A DNA stretch of 64,000 bases from Planctomycetia bacterium. Its GTDB lineage: Bacteria > Planctomycetota > Planctomycetia > Pirellulales > JACPPG01. Positions 19,774 to 30,324 of this stretch are shown here, piece after piece (position 1 is the stretch's first letter; each line of letters begins with the position of its first letter). Under the pieces are notes generated by a model. It saw only the letters and a list, made by a program, of their open reading frames with translations. It made no database searches and had not been told where the DNA came from. The stretch lies in contig JACPPG010000020.1 of NCBI GenBank assembly GCA_016191115.1, forward strand, positions 90,912 through 154,911, in the 5' to 3' direction. Made by a program: the position numbers and the translations under genes.

Positions 19774-21321
19774 ATGCGCAGCCACATTGGGGCCGCCTGG
19801 TTGTCATTGTGTTTCTGTCTGCGATTCGATGCGGTCGGCGCGGCGGAATCGCCGGACCCTGGCGTCACGGCGGTCGACTTCGTGACGCGCGAGGTTTATC
19901 GAGCAAAGACGAAGCCGGCCTACACCTCGTGGGTGTCATTTTTCCCAGGGCACGAAGGCGAATGGTACCTGTCGTTCGAGGAGGTGCACAAGGTCGAGCC
20001 CCCGCTGCCGGTCGCGGCCCTGGACGATTGGTACCGGTTCATTTTGCCCGACGGGTACGACAAATCGCCCTACAAAATGGAGGTCGTGCTCCTGCGTTCC
20101 GACGATCAATGCGCGACGTGGAAGGAGGTGTCTCGTCAGCCGGCGCGCTTCCAGCACTCGGCAGGCTCCTTCGGCCAGATCCGAACGCGCGACGGGCGTT
20201 TCTTGCGCAGCATGTGGAACTGCTACAAGCTCGACGGCCAGCGCGAACCGGGCCGGTTCCTGTACGAATCGTCGGACGACGGCAAGACCTGGACGAACCT
20301 GCCGCCGCTGTTGAGCGATCGCTTCTGCGCCTATCCGCATCGGATGAAGCAGTTGCGCGACGGCACGATCGTGCTCGCCGTGCCGTACGGTCTGATGTGG
20401 GGCGCCGATCGCGAGCATCCGACGCGCGTCTCCCGCATGTCGGAGGAGACGGGCTTCTTCGCCATGTCGCTCTTTGTGTCGCGCAATGAGGGCCGGGATT
20501 GGGAGGGACCGATTCCCATTTTCCCGGTCCGGGACGTGAGCGAGACCGATTTTGTCGAGCTTCCGTCCGGCGACCTGCTGGCGATCGTCAGCGCGGCCTT
20601 CGAGCGCCCGGGCCGGCAGATTATCTACCGCGTCGGCGAACGCTTCGTGCCCGGGCCATTTCTGGCGCTGGAGCGCGAGCCTGGCCTTAATCCGCCCGAG
20701 TGCATCACGCTGGCGACCGACGGGCTGCTGATCGGCTGCTATCGCACCGCGCATTACCTGTGGAGCGACGACCTCGGGAAGCGCTGGCACCGGCTCTCGG
20801 GCGCCGAAAACACGCGCTACCAGCCGATGATCCATCAACTGCCCGACGGCCGCATCGCTTGCGCGTGGCATCAAGGGTACGACGACCCGATTGCCGGGGC
20901 GAACCAGTACATCGGCATGGATTTCTTCCGTGTGCGAGTCAACGAAAAGCGGGCTGAGACGCGGCTGCGATTGATTCGCAAGTTCGACGCGGCCGCGAAC
21001 CAGTTCACGAACACGGTCACCGTGACCTTGACGGCTGACGGAAAGCCCCTGGCAGGGAAGACCGTGCAAGTGTGGTGCGGCGCGTCAGCAGACCGCAGGC
21101 GCGACAGCGGGGCGACCGCGAAAGCAACGACCGGCGCCGACGGCCGGGTCGACGTTCGCTTGCCGGGCATCGGCTCCGAAGGGCAGTTCGAGGTCTTGGC
21201 CCATTTTAACGAGGACGGGTCCGACAAGGGCTATCAGCCGGCGGACTCCGCCGTCTGCCTGTTTTATGCCGTATCTCACGGGAACGGGGGCAAGCAGATC
21301 GGCAAGGACACCCCGCAGTGA
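19774..21321 (+). CDS. Sialidase/BNR-like secreted protein, in frame with the preceding PEP-CTERM ORF
   Basis: Internal MRSHIGAAWLSLCFCLRFDAVGAAESP signal peptide; SSDDGKTWTNLP, VSRNEGRDWEGPIPIFPV, WSDDLGKRWHRLSGAENTRYQPMIHQLPDGRI. Confidence 0.75.
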   Translation: MRSHIGAAWLSLCFCLRFDAVGAAESPDPGVTAVDFVTREVYRAKTKPAYTSWVSFFPGHEGEWYLSFEEVHKVEPPLPVAALDDWYRFILPDGYDKSPYKMEVVLLRSDDQCATWKEVSRQPARFQHSAGSFGQIRTRDGRFLRSMWNCYKLDGQREPGRFLYESSDDGKTWTNLPPLLSDRFCAYPHRMKQLRDGTIVLAVPYGLMWGADREHPTRVSRMSEETGFFAMSLFVSRNEGRDWEGPIPIFPVRDVSETDFVELPSGDLLAIVSAAFERPGRQIIYRVGERFVPGPFLALEREPGLNPPECITLATDGLLIGCYRTAHYLWSDDLGKRWHRLSGAENTRYQPMIHQLPDGRIACAWHQGYDDPIAGANQYIGMDFFRVRVNEKRAETRLRLIRKFDAAANQFTNTVTVTLTADGKPLAGKTVQVWCGASADRRRDSGATAKATTGADGRVDVRLPGIGSEGQFEVLAHFNEDGSDKGYQPADSAVCLFYAVSHGNGGKQIGKDTPQ

Positions 21322-21419
21322 CCCGCTCGTTTAAGTGATTTTGTTGGATGAGGATGCGCCATTTCACTGACGAGACATTGCCTGGCGAAGTTTCCGCCGT
21401 CGGTTCTTCGAGGCCTTTC

Positions 21420-22403
21420 ATGAGCCGTCCGCGACGTGGTTTTACCCTAGTTGAGCTATTGGTCGTGATCGCCATCATCGGCATCTTGATCGCGCTATTG
21501 CTGCCGGCCGTGCAGGCCGCCCGTGAGGCAGCGCGGCGCAGCCAGTGCACCAACAATCTCAAGCAAATCGGTCTGGCCACGCACAACTATGCGGATGCAT
21601 TGGGACGGTTTCCCGAGGGCGCCACGGGTTGTGGCACGGGAGGATGGCACGGTGAGTCCGCGTTCTTGCTCATTCTGCCCTACTTCGAACAAGGCACGGT
21701 TCTTTCCACCTACAACTTCAACTACCGGATCTACGATACGCGGGTCAATCTCACGGTCGCCGGCATGCAGTTCCCCACGTTCCTGTGCCCCAGCGACGAC
21801 GCGGGCGGACGGCAGTTGTACTTTCTCAACGACCCCACCAACACGCGCGGCCGCTCGAACTACGCGGTTTCCTTCGGATCCAGCACGTATCTTCCGAATG
21901 GAACGTGGAGCGACCTCGTTTCGTGCGTTTCCCGCGCAGGAAAAAATCTCAGAACGGATGGCGCCTTCTGCCCTGAGTACGGGCATATGTTTGCGGACTT
22001 CTTGGACGGGACGTCGCAAACGGCGCTCGCCAGCGAGATCCTCGCCGGCAAGGTTGACGGCATCGGATGCACCAGCTCCAAGCCGTGTGACCACCGGGGA
22101 GCTTGGGCCTGGGGCGACATGGGGTATGCCATCTATACACATCGCGACACGCCCAATACCAGTGTCGGCGACGCCATGGATCCCCGGGAATGCGTTCCCA
22201 GCCCCGGCATGCCATGCGACGCATCGTCGGCGCCCGTCGGGCGCCGCGAACTCGAACACGTCGCGGCGCGAAGCATGCACGCGGGGGGTGTTAACCTCGC
22301 CTTCGTCGATGGCCACGTCGGCTTCTACACCAACATCGTCGACCTGGCTACCTGGCGGGCGATCTCCACGATCGCCAGCGGCGAGGTCACCGGAACGCCT
22401 TAA
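21420..22403 (+). CDS. DUF1559 pseudopilin-like protein
   Basis: [54 protein letters not shown]-terminal [17 protein letters not shown]. Confidence 0.95.
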   Translation: MSRPRRGFTLVELLVVIAIIGILIALLLPAVQAAREAARRSQCTNNLKQIGLATHNYADALGRFPEGATGCGTGGWHGESAFLLILPYFEQGTVLSTYNFNYRIYDTRVNLTVAGMQFPTFLCPSDDAGGRQLYFLNDPTNTRGRSNYAVSFGSSTYLPNGTWSDLVSCVSRAGKNLRTDGAFCPEYGHMFADFLDGTSQTALASEILAGKVDGIGCTSSKPCDHRGAWAWGDMGYAIYTHRDTPNTSVGDAMDPRECVPSPGMPCDASSAPVGRRELEHVAARSMHAGGVNLAFVDGHVGFYTNIVDLATWRAISTIASGEVTGTP

Positions 22404-22406
22404 ACG

Positions 22407-25082
22407 ATGAAGTGCCCATGTGAGAGGAAATCCGTCGTGCCGGCGCCGCTGCTCAATAGCCTGGCGATGCAGATCGTCGTGTGCGCGATTCTGGCCGCCC
22501 TGCCCGCTGAGGGGGAGGAACCCGGCGGGCCGCCGCCGCCCCGAGAAAAGAGCGTCGCCTTCGCCCAGCGGATCGCCTCGTTGTTGAAGGCACATTGTTT
22601 GAAATGTCACGGGCCGGCCAAGGCGGAGAACGGGCTCCGGCTGGACAGCTTCCCGTCGTTGACCAAGGGCGGATACTCAGGCGCGGTCGTGCGCCCGGGA
22701 AACAGTGCCGAGAGCCGGCTGATTCACGTCGTGGCCGGCACGGACGACGACGGCCTGGTTATGCCGCCCGAGCCGAACGCCCGCCTTGCCGACGAGCAGA
22801 TTGCTCTACTTCGGGCGTGGATCGACCAAGGAGCGAAGTGGCCCGATGGAGTCGTGCTGGCTGCCGATTCTCGCGCCGCAAACGCGGGAAAGCAGAGCAG
22901 GCACTGGGCATTCCAACCATTGCGGCGGCCCGAGCCTCCGCCCGTGAAGAGTGAAGACTGGGTCCGTAACGCGATCGATCGATTCGTTTTGGCCCGGCTG
23001 GAGTCGGCCGGCGTCGGTCCGTCGCCGGCCGCCGACCGCGCGACGCTCATTCGCCGCGTGACGTTGGACTTGACCGGACTACCTCCCGCGCCCGGCGAGA
23101 TTGCCTCTTTCCTCAACGATTGCGAGCCCGACGCGTACGAGCGACTCGTCGACCGGCTGCTGGCATCGCCGCACTACGGCGAGAAATGGGCGCGCCATTG
23201 GCTAGACTTGAGTCACTATGCCGATACCGACGGGTATCTCACGGATCAGGTGCGGCCAGCGGCGTGGCGGTACCGCGACTGGCTGATCGACGCTTTGAAT
23301 CGCGATCTGACGTTCGACCGGTTCACGATCGAACAACTGGCGGGCGATCTTCTGCCTCAGGCGACCACCGAGCAACGGATCGCAACCGGCTTTCTCCGCA
23401 ACACGCTCTCCAACCGCGAAGGAGGCGCCGACCTGGAGGAATACCGCGTCGAGCAGGTGGTGGACCGCGCGCAGACCGTCGGCACGACGTGGCTGGGGTT
23501 GACCGTCGGTTGTGCCCGCTGCCACGATCACAAATTCGATCCGATCAGTCAGGTGGAATTCTATCAGCTCTACGCGTTCTTCGACGGCGCGGCCGAAGTG
23601 AACATCGACGCGCCCCGGCCGGGCGAGTTGGAGCGGTATGTGGAGGAACTCCCCGAATACGACCGCCGGCGGCGCGAGTTAATTGCTCCCGTGCGCGAGG
23701 AAATCGAACTCCTTCAAACCCACTGGGAGCAGAAGCTGCGCGACGCGGTCCTACAGCCCGGAAAGGACCCCCTCTGGGACCGCCAATGGGAGCTGCTTGG
23801 GCTGACATGGGGCGGCGAGAATATGGGTGAAGGGCAGCTCGAAGGAACGCAGATCCTGCTGCGCGAGCCGGCGCGGCGGACGAGGTCGCAGAAGGACCGG
23901 TTGCTGGACTATTTTCTCGAGCGTGGCCGCGTCGTCGATCCTCAGAGGTTCGATGAATTGAAGCTCGACGGGTTGCACGAGCGGCTCGCGCAACTCAAGA
24001 AGGACTTTTCCCAGCTTACGCGGGCGCAAACGATCCAGGAAACGGACCGCCCACGCGAAGCGTATGTCCACGTGCGCGGCAGTTTTCGGCGCCGTGGCGT
24101 GGCCGTGACGCCCGGCACGCCCGCCTTTCTCCCCCCGCTGGACGAGCGAGCGGCGCCGGACCGCTTGGCACTGGGGTCCTGGCTGGTATCGCCGACGAAT
24201 CCTCTGCCGGCGCGGGTGACCGTCAATCGATTCTGGCAGGAGTTTTTCGAACGCGGCCTGGTCGTGACCTCGGACAACTTTGGAATCCAAGGCGCTCCGC
24301 CCTCGCATCCCGAGCTGCTCGATTGGCTGGCAACCGAGTTCCACGAGCGCGGATGGAGCATGAAGGCCGTCCACCGACTGATCGTGACCTCGGCAACGTA
24401 CCGTCAGTCATCGCAGGCGCGGCCCGAGCTATGGGAGCGTGACCCGAACAGTGCATTGCTTGCGCGCCAAGCGCCCGTTCGTTTCTCGGCCGAGCAGGTG
24501 CGCGATGCGACGTTGGCGGTTGGCGGACTGCTGGACCGGCGGATCGGCGGTCCCAGCGTGTTTCCTCCGCAGCCAGCGAGCGTGGCGATGGAAGGCTTTC
24601 AGAACAAGTGGAAGGCAAGCGAAAAAGAGGACCAGTATCGACGTGGCCTCTACACGTTCATGCAGCGGTTGTCCCCCTTTGCGCAATCGGTCACGTTCGA
24701 TGCCCCCTCGATGAGCCGTAGCTGTTCTCGGCGCGAGCGGTCGAACACGCCGCTGCAAGCATTGACGTTGTTGAACGATCCAGCTTTCTTCGCGGCGGCG
24801 CAACAGTTTGCCGCGCGGGTGCTGCGCGAGTCGGCACCCACGGTCGATGACCGCATCGATCATGCCTTCCGGCTGGCGCTTTCGCGGCCACCGCGGCCGG
24901 AGGAGCGCGCGCGCCTGGCGGCCTATTACAACCAGCAGCTTGCGGCGCTGGCAGATGACACGGACGCCCCGCCCTTGTTGGCTGCGGAGGGCGCGGGCGA
25001 AGTCCCGCGTGCCGAGGCAGCGGCGTGGACGTGCGCGTGTACCGTGATGCTGAACCTTCACGAATTCATCACGCGCGACTGA
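22407..25082 (+). CDS. PSD1/DUF1549/DUF1553 Planctomycetes cytochrome C-domain protein
   Basis: LLKAHCLKCHG (CxxCH); DLTGLPPAPGEIASFL; YGEKWARHWLDLSHYADTDGY; GCARCHDHKFDP; NTPLQALTLLNDPAF. Confidence 0.95.
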   Translation: MKCPCERKSVVPAPLLNSLAMQIVVCAILAALPAEGEEPGGPPPPREKSVAFAQRIASLLKAHCLKCHGPAKAENGLRLDSFPSLTKGGYSGAVVRPGNSAESRLIHVVAGTDDDGLVMPPEPNARLADEQIALLRAWIDQGAKWPDGVVLAADSRAANAGKQSRHWAFQPLRRPEPPPVKSEDWVRNAIDRFVLARLESAGVGPSPAADRATLIRRVTLDLTGLPPAPGEIASFLNDCEPDAYERLVDRLLASPHYGEKWARHWLDLSHYADTDGYLTDQVRPAAWRYRDWLIDALNRDLTFDRFTIEQLAGDLLPQATTEQRIATGFLRNTLSNREGGADLEEYRVEQVVDRAQTVGTTWLGLTVGCARCHDHKFDPISQVEFYQLYAFFDGAAEVNIDAPRPGELERYVEELPEYDRRRRELIAPVREEIELLQTHWEQKLRDAVLQPGKDPLWDRQWELLGLTWGGENMGEGQLEGTQILLREPARRTRSQKDRLLDYFLERGRVVDPQRFDELKLDGLHERLAQLKKDFSQLTRAQTIQETDRPREAYVHVRGSFRRRGVAVTPGTPAFLPPLDERAAPDRLALGSWLVSPTNPLPARVTVNRFWQEFFERGLVVTSDNFGIQGAPPSHPELLDWLATEFHERGWSMKAVHRLIVTSATYRQSSQARPELWERDPNSALLARQAPVRFSAEQVRDATLAVGGLLDRRIGGPSVFPPQPASVAMEGFQNKWKASEKEDQYRRGLYTFMQRLSPFAQSVTFDAPSMSRSCSRRERSNTPLQALTLLNDPAFFAAAQQFAARVLRESAPTVDDRIDHAFRLALSRPPRPEERARLAAYYNQQLAALADDTDAPPLLAAEGAGEVPRAEAAAWTCACTVMLNLHEFITRD

Positions 25083-25088
25083 GGTAGG

Positions 25089-26540
25089 TTGATGACGCGC
25101 GACCAGCTCATGTCGCTTCACACGCGGCGCCATTTTCTGAAACAGTCGGCCTGCGGCCTGGGCGCCATCGCGCTGGCGGAGTTGCTCAGCGCCGACCGGG
25201 CCGGCGCCGCGGCGGAAGCGAGCGACCCGCTCCAGCCCCGCGCGCCGCACTTCAAGGCGAAGGCCAAGAACGTCATTTTCCTGTTCATGTCCGGCGGGCC
25301 GAGCCAGCTCGATCTCTTCGACCCGAAGCCGGTTTTGGGCAAGCTCCACGGCGAACCCATACCCGACTCGTACCTCGCCTCGTTGGACGACGTGCTCATC
25401 AAGAATAGCGCCCGCGCCATGGCCAGCCCGCGGGTGTTTCACAAATATGGCGCATGCGGCACGGAGTTCTCCGATTTCCTGCCGCACATCGGGAGCTGCG
25501 CCGACGAACTGTGCATGGTCCGCTCGATGCACACGAGCACGAGCAATCACGATCCGGGGCAGTTGTTGATGAATTGTGGAACGACGATGTTCGGCCACCC
25601 GAGCATGGGCTCGTGGGTGACGTACGGCCTGGGGAGCGAGTCGCGGAATCTCCCCGGCTTCGTCGTGCTCTTGTCGAATTCGGGAATGGGCGTCGACGCG
25701 GGCGCGGCGTTGTGGAGCAACGGTTTCATGCCGTCGAGCTATCGTGGCGTCACATTCCGCGGCCAGGGAGACCCGATCCTGCACCTCAGTAGCCCGCCCG
25801 GCGTGAGCCGCGCCACGCAACGCTCTAGGCTCACGGCCATCGAAGACCTCAACCGCCTGCGCCAGCTCGACACGGGGGATGCGGAGATCGTCTCCCGTAT
25901 CGCGGCCTACGAGCTGGCCTATCGTATGCAGATGGCCGCACCCGAGCTGATCGACTTTTCGCAGGAGTCGGCCGCGACGCTGGAAGCGTACGGCGTCACG
26001 GGCGAGCCCACGCGATCGTTCGGCTCGAATTGCTTATTGGCGCGGCGGATGGTCGAGCGCGGGGTGCGGTTCGTGCAGTTGTATCACTCCACGTGGGACG
26101 ACCATAGCCACTTGAACCGGCATCTGAAAACGAACACGGAGATGATCGACCAACCCGCCGCCGCACTGATCAACGATCTCAAACGGCGCGGCTTGTTGGA
26201 CGAGACGCTGGTCGTGTGGGGAGGTGAGTTCGGCCGCACTCCAATGTACGAGGTCCGCCGCAGCAAGGGGATGGACGCGGAGGAGGCCGGCCGCGACCAT
26301 CACCCGTTCGCTTTCACGATGCTGCTGGCCGGCGGCGGGATCCGCGGCGGGCAGGTGGTCGGGAGGACCGACGACATCGGCTATCGGATCGTGGAGGATC
26401 CGGTCGGCGTGCACGACCTGCAAGCCACGATGTTGCACTGCCTGGGTCTGGATCACACCCGGCTGACGTTTCGACATCAAGGACGCGATTTCCGGCTGAC
26501 CGATGTGGAAGGAAAGGTTGTCGAGAAACTGCTGGCGTAG
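25089..26540 (+). CDS. DUF1501 protein
   Basis: [68 protein letters not shown]. Confidence 0.95.
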   Translation: MMTRDQLMSLHTRRHFLKQSACGLGAIALAELLSADRAGAAAEASDPLQPRAPHFKAKAKNVIFLFMSGGPSQLDLFDPKPVLGKLHGEPIPDSYLASLDDVLIKNSARAMASPRVFHKYGACGTEFSDFLPHIGSCADELCMVRSMHTSTSNHDPGQLLMNCGTTMFGHPSMGSWVTYGLGSESRNLPGFVVLLSNSGMGVDAGAALWSNGFMPSSYRGVTFRGQGDPILHLSSPPGVSRATQRSRLTAIEDLNRLRQLDTGDAEIVSRIAAYELAYRMQMAAPELIDFSQESAATLEAYGVTGEPTRSFGSNCLLARRMVERGVRFVQLYHSTWDDHSHLNRHLKTNTEMIDQPAAALINDLKRRGLLDETLVVWGGEFGRTPMYEVRRSKGMDAEEAGRDHHPFAFTMLLAGGGIRGGQVVGRTDDIGYRIVEDPVGVHDLQATMLHCLGLDHTRLTFRHQGRDFRLTDVEGKVVEKLLA

Positions 26541-26649
26541 CGGCGCGCGGGCGCCGGGCTGGGGACGCCCGGGGCGATCGCTCCGCGTCGAGCGCGCGTC
26601 GCGCCGCCGCTTGCGGCGTGGGCCGTGGTGCGGCCTGGCGGTGGCTTGG

Positions 26650-27042
26650 ATGATCGCGGCGGCCGGCTGCGGCGGCGAAGCGACGCGCGTGCCGATCAGG
26701 GGCTCGGTGACGCTCGACGGCGCGCCGCTAGCCGACGGCCAGATCACGCTGGTGCCCTTGGCTGCGACCAACGGTCCGACCGCCGGCGCGCCGATCGTCG
26801 ACGGGAGCTTTGCGATCAGTGCCGACCAGGGACCCACGGTCGGTTCCTATCGCGTCGAGATAACGGCCATGCGCGTCACCTCGAAACAGCAACGCACCAT
26901 GAACACCGCGACAGGGCAATTGGAATCGGTGCCGGCATACGAGTCGATCGTCCCGCCGCGCTACAACCGCAACAGCGAGCTTTCGATCGAGGTGACGGCC
27001 CATGGGCCCAACGAGTTTAGCTTCCCGTTGACCTCAAAATAA
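26650..27042 (+). CDS. Small Planctomycetes lipoprotein with a carboxypeptidase-regulatory-like fold
   Basis: MIAAAGCGGEATRVPIRGSVTLDGAPLADGQITLVPL...YNRNSELSIEVTAHGPNEFSFPL. Confidence 0.7.
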   Translation: MIAAAGCGGEATRVPIRGSVTLDGAPLADGQITLVPLAATNGPTAGAPIVDGSFAISADQGPTVGSYRVEITAMRVTSKQQRTMNTATGQLESVPAYESIVPPRYNRNSELSIEVTAHGPNEFSFPLTSK

Positions 27043-27087
27043 CCCTCCGCGTCGCGCAAGGTTTGCCGACTTCCAACCCACCATCCG

Positions 27088-29382
27088 ATGACGCCCCTGA
27101 CAAATCGTGACGGCTTGATTGCCGCGATCGATTCCTCGATGACCCTGCACCCTTGCTCATCCCGAATCCGCGGCGGCCTTGTGGCTGCCGTTGTAGCCGC
27201 GATCGTAGGGCTCTTTCCGGGAGACGTCCCGGCGGATGAGCCGCGCCTCGCGATCGTCATCGGCCCGCAGGCGCCGGAGCTGGAGCGCTTCGCGGCCGGC
27301 CAGTTGAAGTCCATCCTCGAGCGATTGTACACGCTTCAAGTCGAGATCGCGACAAAAGCAACTGCCGCGTCGAACGTGCAAATCGTTCTCGGACAGCGCA
27401 CGACCAATCCTCTCTTGCGCGACGCGCCGCGGCCGGCGGATGGACTGTCGGATCAGGGCCTGTTGCTCCGCACCGTCGCCGGGCCGACGCCGCGACTCTT
27501 CGTCGAAGGCGGCAGCCCCGCCGCCACGCTGTGGGCGACGTACGAGCTGGGCGAACGCCTGGGCGCGCGCTACTTGCACGACCGCGACGTGTATCCGGTG
27601 CAGAGCGCCTGGCCGGGCCTGCCCGAACTCGACGTCGTCATGGAACCCGACTTGGCGATCCGGTGCTGGCGACTGGTCAACGAACACGCGATGGGGCCGG
27701 TCTCCTGGAGCCTGCGGGAGAATCGCCGGTTCCTGCGGCAGATGGCCAAGATGAAGTTTAATCGCGTCCGGGTGCAACTGTGGCCTGCTCAGCCCTTCGT
27801 TCAATACACGCTCCGCGGCATGGCCAAGCCCAAGGGGACGATTTACTTCGGACACCACTTTCCCATCGACGACGACACGATCGGGAAAGGAAAGCTGGGA
27901 AGTGGGGCCGAATTCACAAACCCCGAATTCGTCGGCGCCGAGTCGGCCGACGAGTTGCACCGCCGGGCCGTGCGACTCGTTCGCGGCATATTCGACGAAG
28001 CGCGGCAACTGGGCATGGAAACGGCGCTGGCGTTCGTCCCCGCCGAGTGGCCTAAAGAGTTCCAGGCCGTGCTGCCGGGCACCCAAATCGTCGACATGGA
28101 CGGCGGGTCGCTGACGATCGAGCCGGGGCCGAATCAGTCGATCGATGATCCCCTGCTGCGCGAGGCAACGGCCACGGTGATCCGCGCTTACGTGCAAACC
28201 TATCCCGAGGTTGACTACTTGATTCTGTCCATGCCCGAGCACGGGCATTGGGCCGGCCAGGCTCAAGAGGCGTATCGCCGGTTGATCGCAGCCCACAATG
28301 TCCGCGGCGTCGACGAGTTCGCCGCATTATGCGCCCAGGCGCGCAATCGCACGACCTATCCGGGAGGCGGGGCGCGTGTCGAACGACAACTCAAGAGCGA
28401 TCTCAGCTCGCTCTGGTTTCTCGATTCCCTTGTGCGCGAGCAGGGCTTGCTGAAGCGGCCGGGAGGCGGACCGGACATCAAGCTCATCTACGACGGCCTG
28501 GTCGACGAGCTGGTTCCACTTGTCGCCCACGTCGCGCCTCCGGGATCGCAAACCGTCAGCTTTATCGACTATACGGCTAGCCGGCAGCTTGCGCGCCGCG
28601 ATTTGATCGAACGCGTCCCTCCCAAGGACGTCCCGGCCGCTTTGATCTTCACGCTGGCAGACGACAACGTCGGCGTGTTGCCGCAACTGGCGACCGGCTC
28701 GCTCGACGAGCTCATGCGCCTGTTGCGAAAGCATCGATGGGCCGGTTTTTACACGCGCTATTGGACGATCGGCGAATTAGACCCTGCCATTCATTTCCTG
28801 GCCCGCGGCAGTTGGGACGCCTCGCTGACGCCGCGGCAGGCGTACGCCGATCAAGTTGGGCACGTCTGCGGCCCGGACGCGGTCGAGCCCGCGCTCACCG
28901 CGTTCGCGATCGTCGAGCAAATCACGTTGCGCCTCGATCAACACGGCCTGGGTCTCGGCTTTCCCGTGCCCGATATGATGACCAAGCACTTTCAGGCCGG
29001 CGGCTTGCCGAAAGACATCCTGCAAGACCGCGAATCGTATCGGGAAGCGCTGCGGTTGATCGAGCGGGCTCACGCAATCTGCCGCCCGGAAGGACGCGAC
29101 TACACTCGCTATTTCGTCAATCGTCTGCGTTTTGCCGTCCGCTACTTGGACGCGGCAGAATCGTTTGGCGGCGCGTCCCTCGCGCTCAAGGAGGGGCGCA
29201 ACCGGGAAGCGCTCGATCGGATCGACGTCGCATGCGCCGCCATCCGCGAAGCGCTAGAGGCGTATGCTCTCGTCGCGCGCGACCACGGGGACCTGGGCTC
29301 AATCGCCGTCATGAATGAGTACTGCTACCGACCGATTCGCGACAAACGCAACGAGATACGAGTCATCGCCGCCGGACGCTAG
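27088..29382 (+). CDS. Secreted glycoside-hydrolase-like protein (alpha-glucuronidase-related architecture)
   Basis: GPQAPELERFAAGQLKSILERLY; LFVEGGSPAATLWATYELGERLGARYLHDRDVYP; LSMPEHGHW. Confidence 0.6.
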   Translation: MTPLTNRDGLIAAIDSSMTLHPCSSRIRGGLVAAVVAAIVGLFPGDVPADEPRLAIVIGPQAPELERFAAGQLKSILERLYTLQVEIATKATAASNVQIVLGQRTTNPLLRDAPRPADGLSDQGLLLRTVAGPTPRLFVEGGSPAATLWATYELGERLGARYLHDRDVYPVQSAWPGLPELDVVMEPDLAIRCWRLVNEHAMGPVSWSLRENRRFLRQMAKMKFNRVRVQLWPAQPFVQYTLRGMAKPKGTIYFGHHFPIDDDTIGKGKLGSGAEFTNPEFVGAESADELHRRAVRLVRGIFDEARQLGMETALAFVPAEWPKEFQAVLPGTQIVDMDGGSLTIEPGPNQSIDDPLLREATATVIRAYVQTYPEVDYLILSMPEHGHWAGQAQEAYRRLIAAHNVRGVDEFAALCAQARNRTTYPGGGARVERQLKSDLSSLWFLDSLVREQGLLKRPGGGPDIKLIYDGLVDELVPLVAHVAPPGSQTVSFIDYTASRQLARRDLIERVPPKDVPAALIFTLADDNVGVLPQLATGSLDELMRLLRKHRWAGFYTRYWTIGELDPAIHFLARGSWDASLTPRQAYADQVGHVCGPDAVEPALTAFAIVEQITLRLDQHGLGLGFPVPDMMTKHFQAGGLPKDILQDRESYREALRLIERAHAICRPEGRDYTRYFVNRLRFAVRYLDAAESFGGASLALKEGRNREALDRIDVACAAIREALEAYALVARDHGDLGSIAVMNEYCYRPIRDKRNEIRVIAAGR

Positions 29383-29391
29383 AGCGATCTT

Positions 29392-30270
29392 ATGTCGCCA
29401 GACCAGGAACTTGAAAATTCGCCGGAGATCGGCGCCGCCGTACCGGCTCCATGGACGGTCTTGGCATTCGGCATCGTGTCGCCCGAGGGACCGGCCGTGG
29501 ACCGCTCAGGCAACGTCTTCCTGGTGAGCCGATGGACTGGCCGGGTCGTCAAAGTCGATGCCTCCGGTCAAATTTCGGACGTCGTGCATACCAGAGGAAA
29601 ACCGCAGTCAGTGGCCCTCCTCGAGTCGGGTGATCTGCTGCTGGCCGACTCCGTGAACCGCGCGCTCTGTCGGGTCACGCCCGACGGCCGTCTCACCACG
29701 GTCGCCGATTGCGTCGATGGACGACCGCTGCTTGGCCCGAACGATCTCCTGGTCGGTCCCAACAACCTGGTCTATATGACCGACCCGGGTTTGGACCTGG
29801 AAGCGCCAGGACAAGTGCTAATGATCGACCTCGGCGATGGCGAGGCAAGGGTGCTCGCCGAGGATTTACAGTTTCCCAACGGCATCACCGCGAGCGCCGA
29901 TGCGCAGTGGCTGTTCGTGGCCGAAAGCTCTGGCCATCGCGTGTGGCGGTATCCGTTCCGCGACGCCGGCAGAAGCATAGGCGACGGCCAGATCTTCCAT
30001 CAGTTCGATGGTCATGCTCCCGATGGCATCGCGCTGGACGCGGACGCCAACTTGCTCGTGGCGTTGTGCGGCGCGGGCATGCTGGCCGTGCTTTCGCCCG
30101 CCGGCGAATGGATCGACTCGGTTCCCACCGGTGGACTTAAGTGCACGAACTGCGTTTTCGGCGGCGCCGATTTCCAAACCTTGTACCTGACAGAAGACCA
30201 TCAACAGGCGCTCCTGTGCATGCGTTGGATTCGGCCAGGGCAACGACAGTTTTCGCGCAGCCTTTGCTAG
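29392..30270 (+). CDS. SMP-30/gluconolactonase/LRE family protein
   Basis: SPEGPAVDRSGNVFLVSRWTGRVVKVDASG; LLGPNDLLVGPNNLVYMTDPG; FPNGITASADAQWLFVAES. Confidence 0.85.
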   Translation: MSPDQELENSPEIGAAVPAPWTVLAFGIVSPEGPAVDRSGNVFLVSRWTGRVVKVDASGQISDVVHTRGKPQSVALLESGDLLLADSVNRALCRVTPDGRLTTVADCVDGRPLLGPNDLLVGPNNLVYMTDPGLDLEAPGQVLMIDLGDGEARVLAEDLQFPNGITASADAQWLFVAESSGHRVWRYPFRDAGRSIGDGQIFHQFDGHAPDGIALDADANLLVALCGAGMLAVLSPAGEWIDSVPTGGLKCTNCVFGGADFQTLYLTEDHQQALLCMRWIRPGQRQFSRSLC

Positions 30271-30324
30271 CGACCGCGTAGTATCAACCCGGCCAGGGAT
30301 TTCGAGCGATTCGGCGCGCCGCAC

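Noticed and set aside
22407-26540. Novel redox/electron-transfer system from the PSD1-DUF1501 pairs (here and at 59595-63627)
   Set aside because: DUF1549/DUF1553 + DUF1501 pairs are very common in Planctomycetes; function is unknown but the arrangement is not new.
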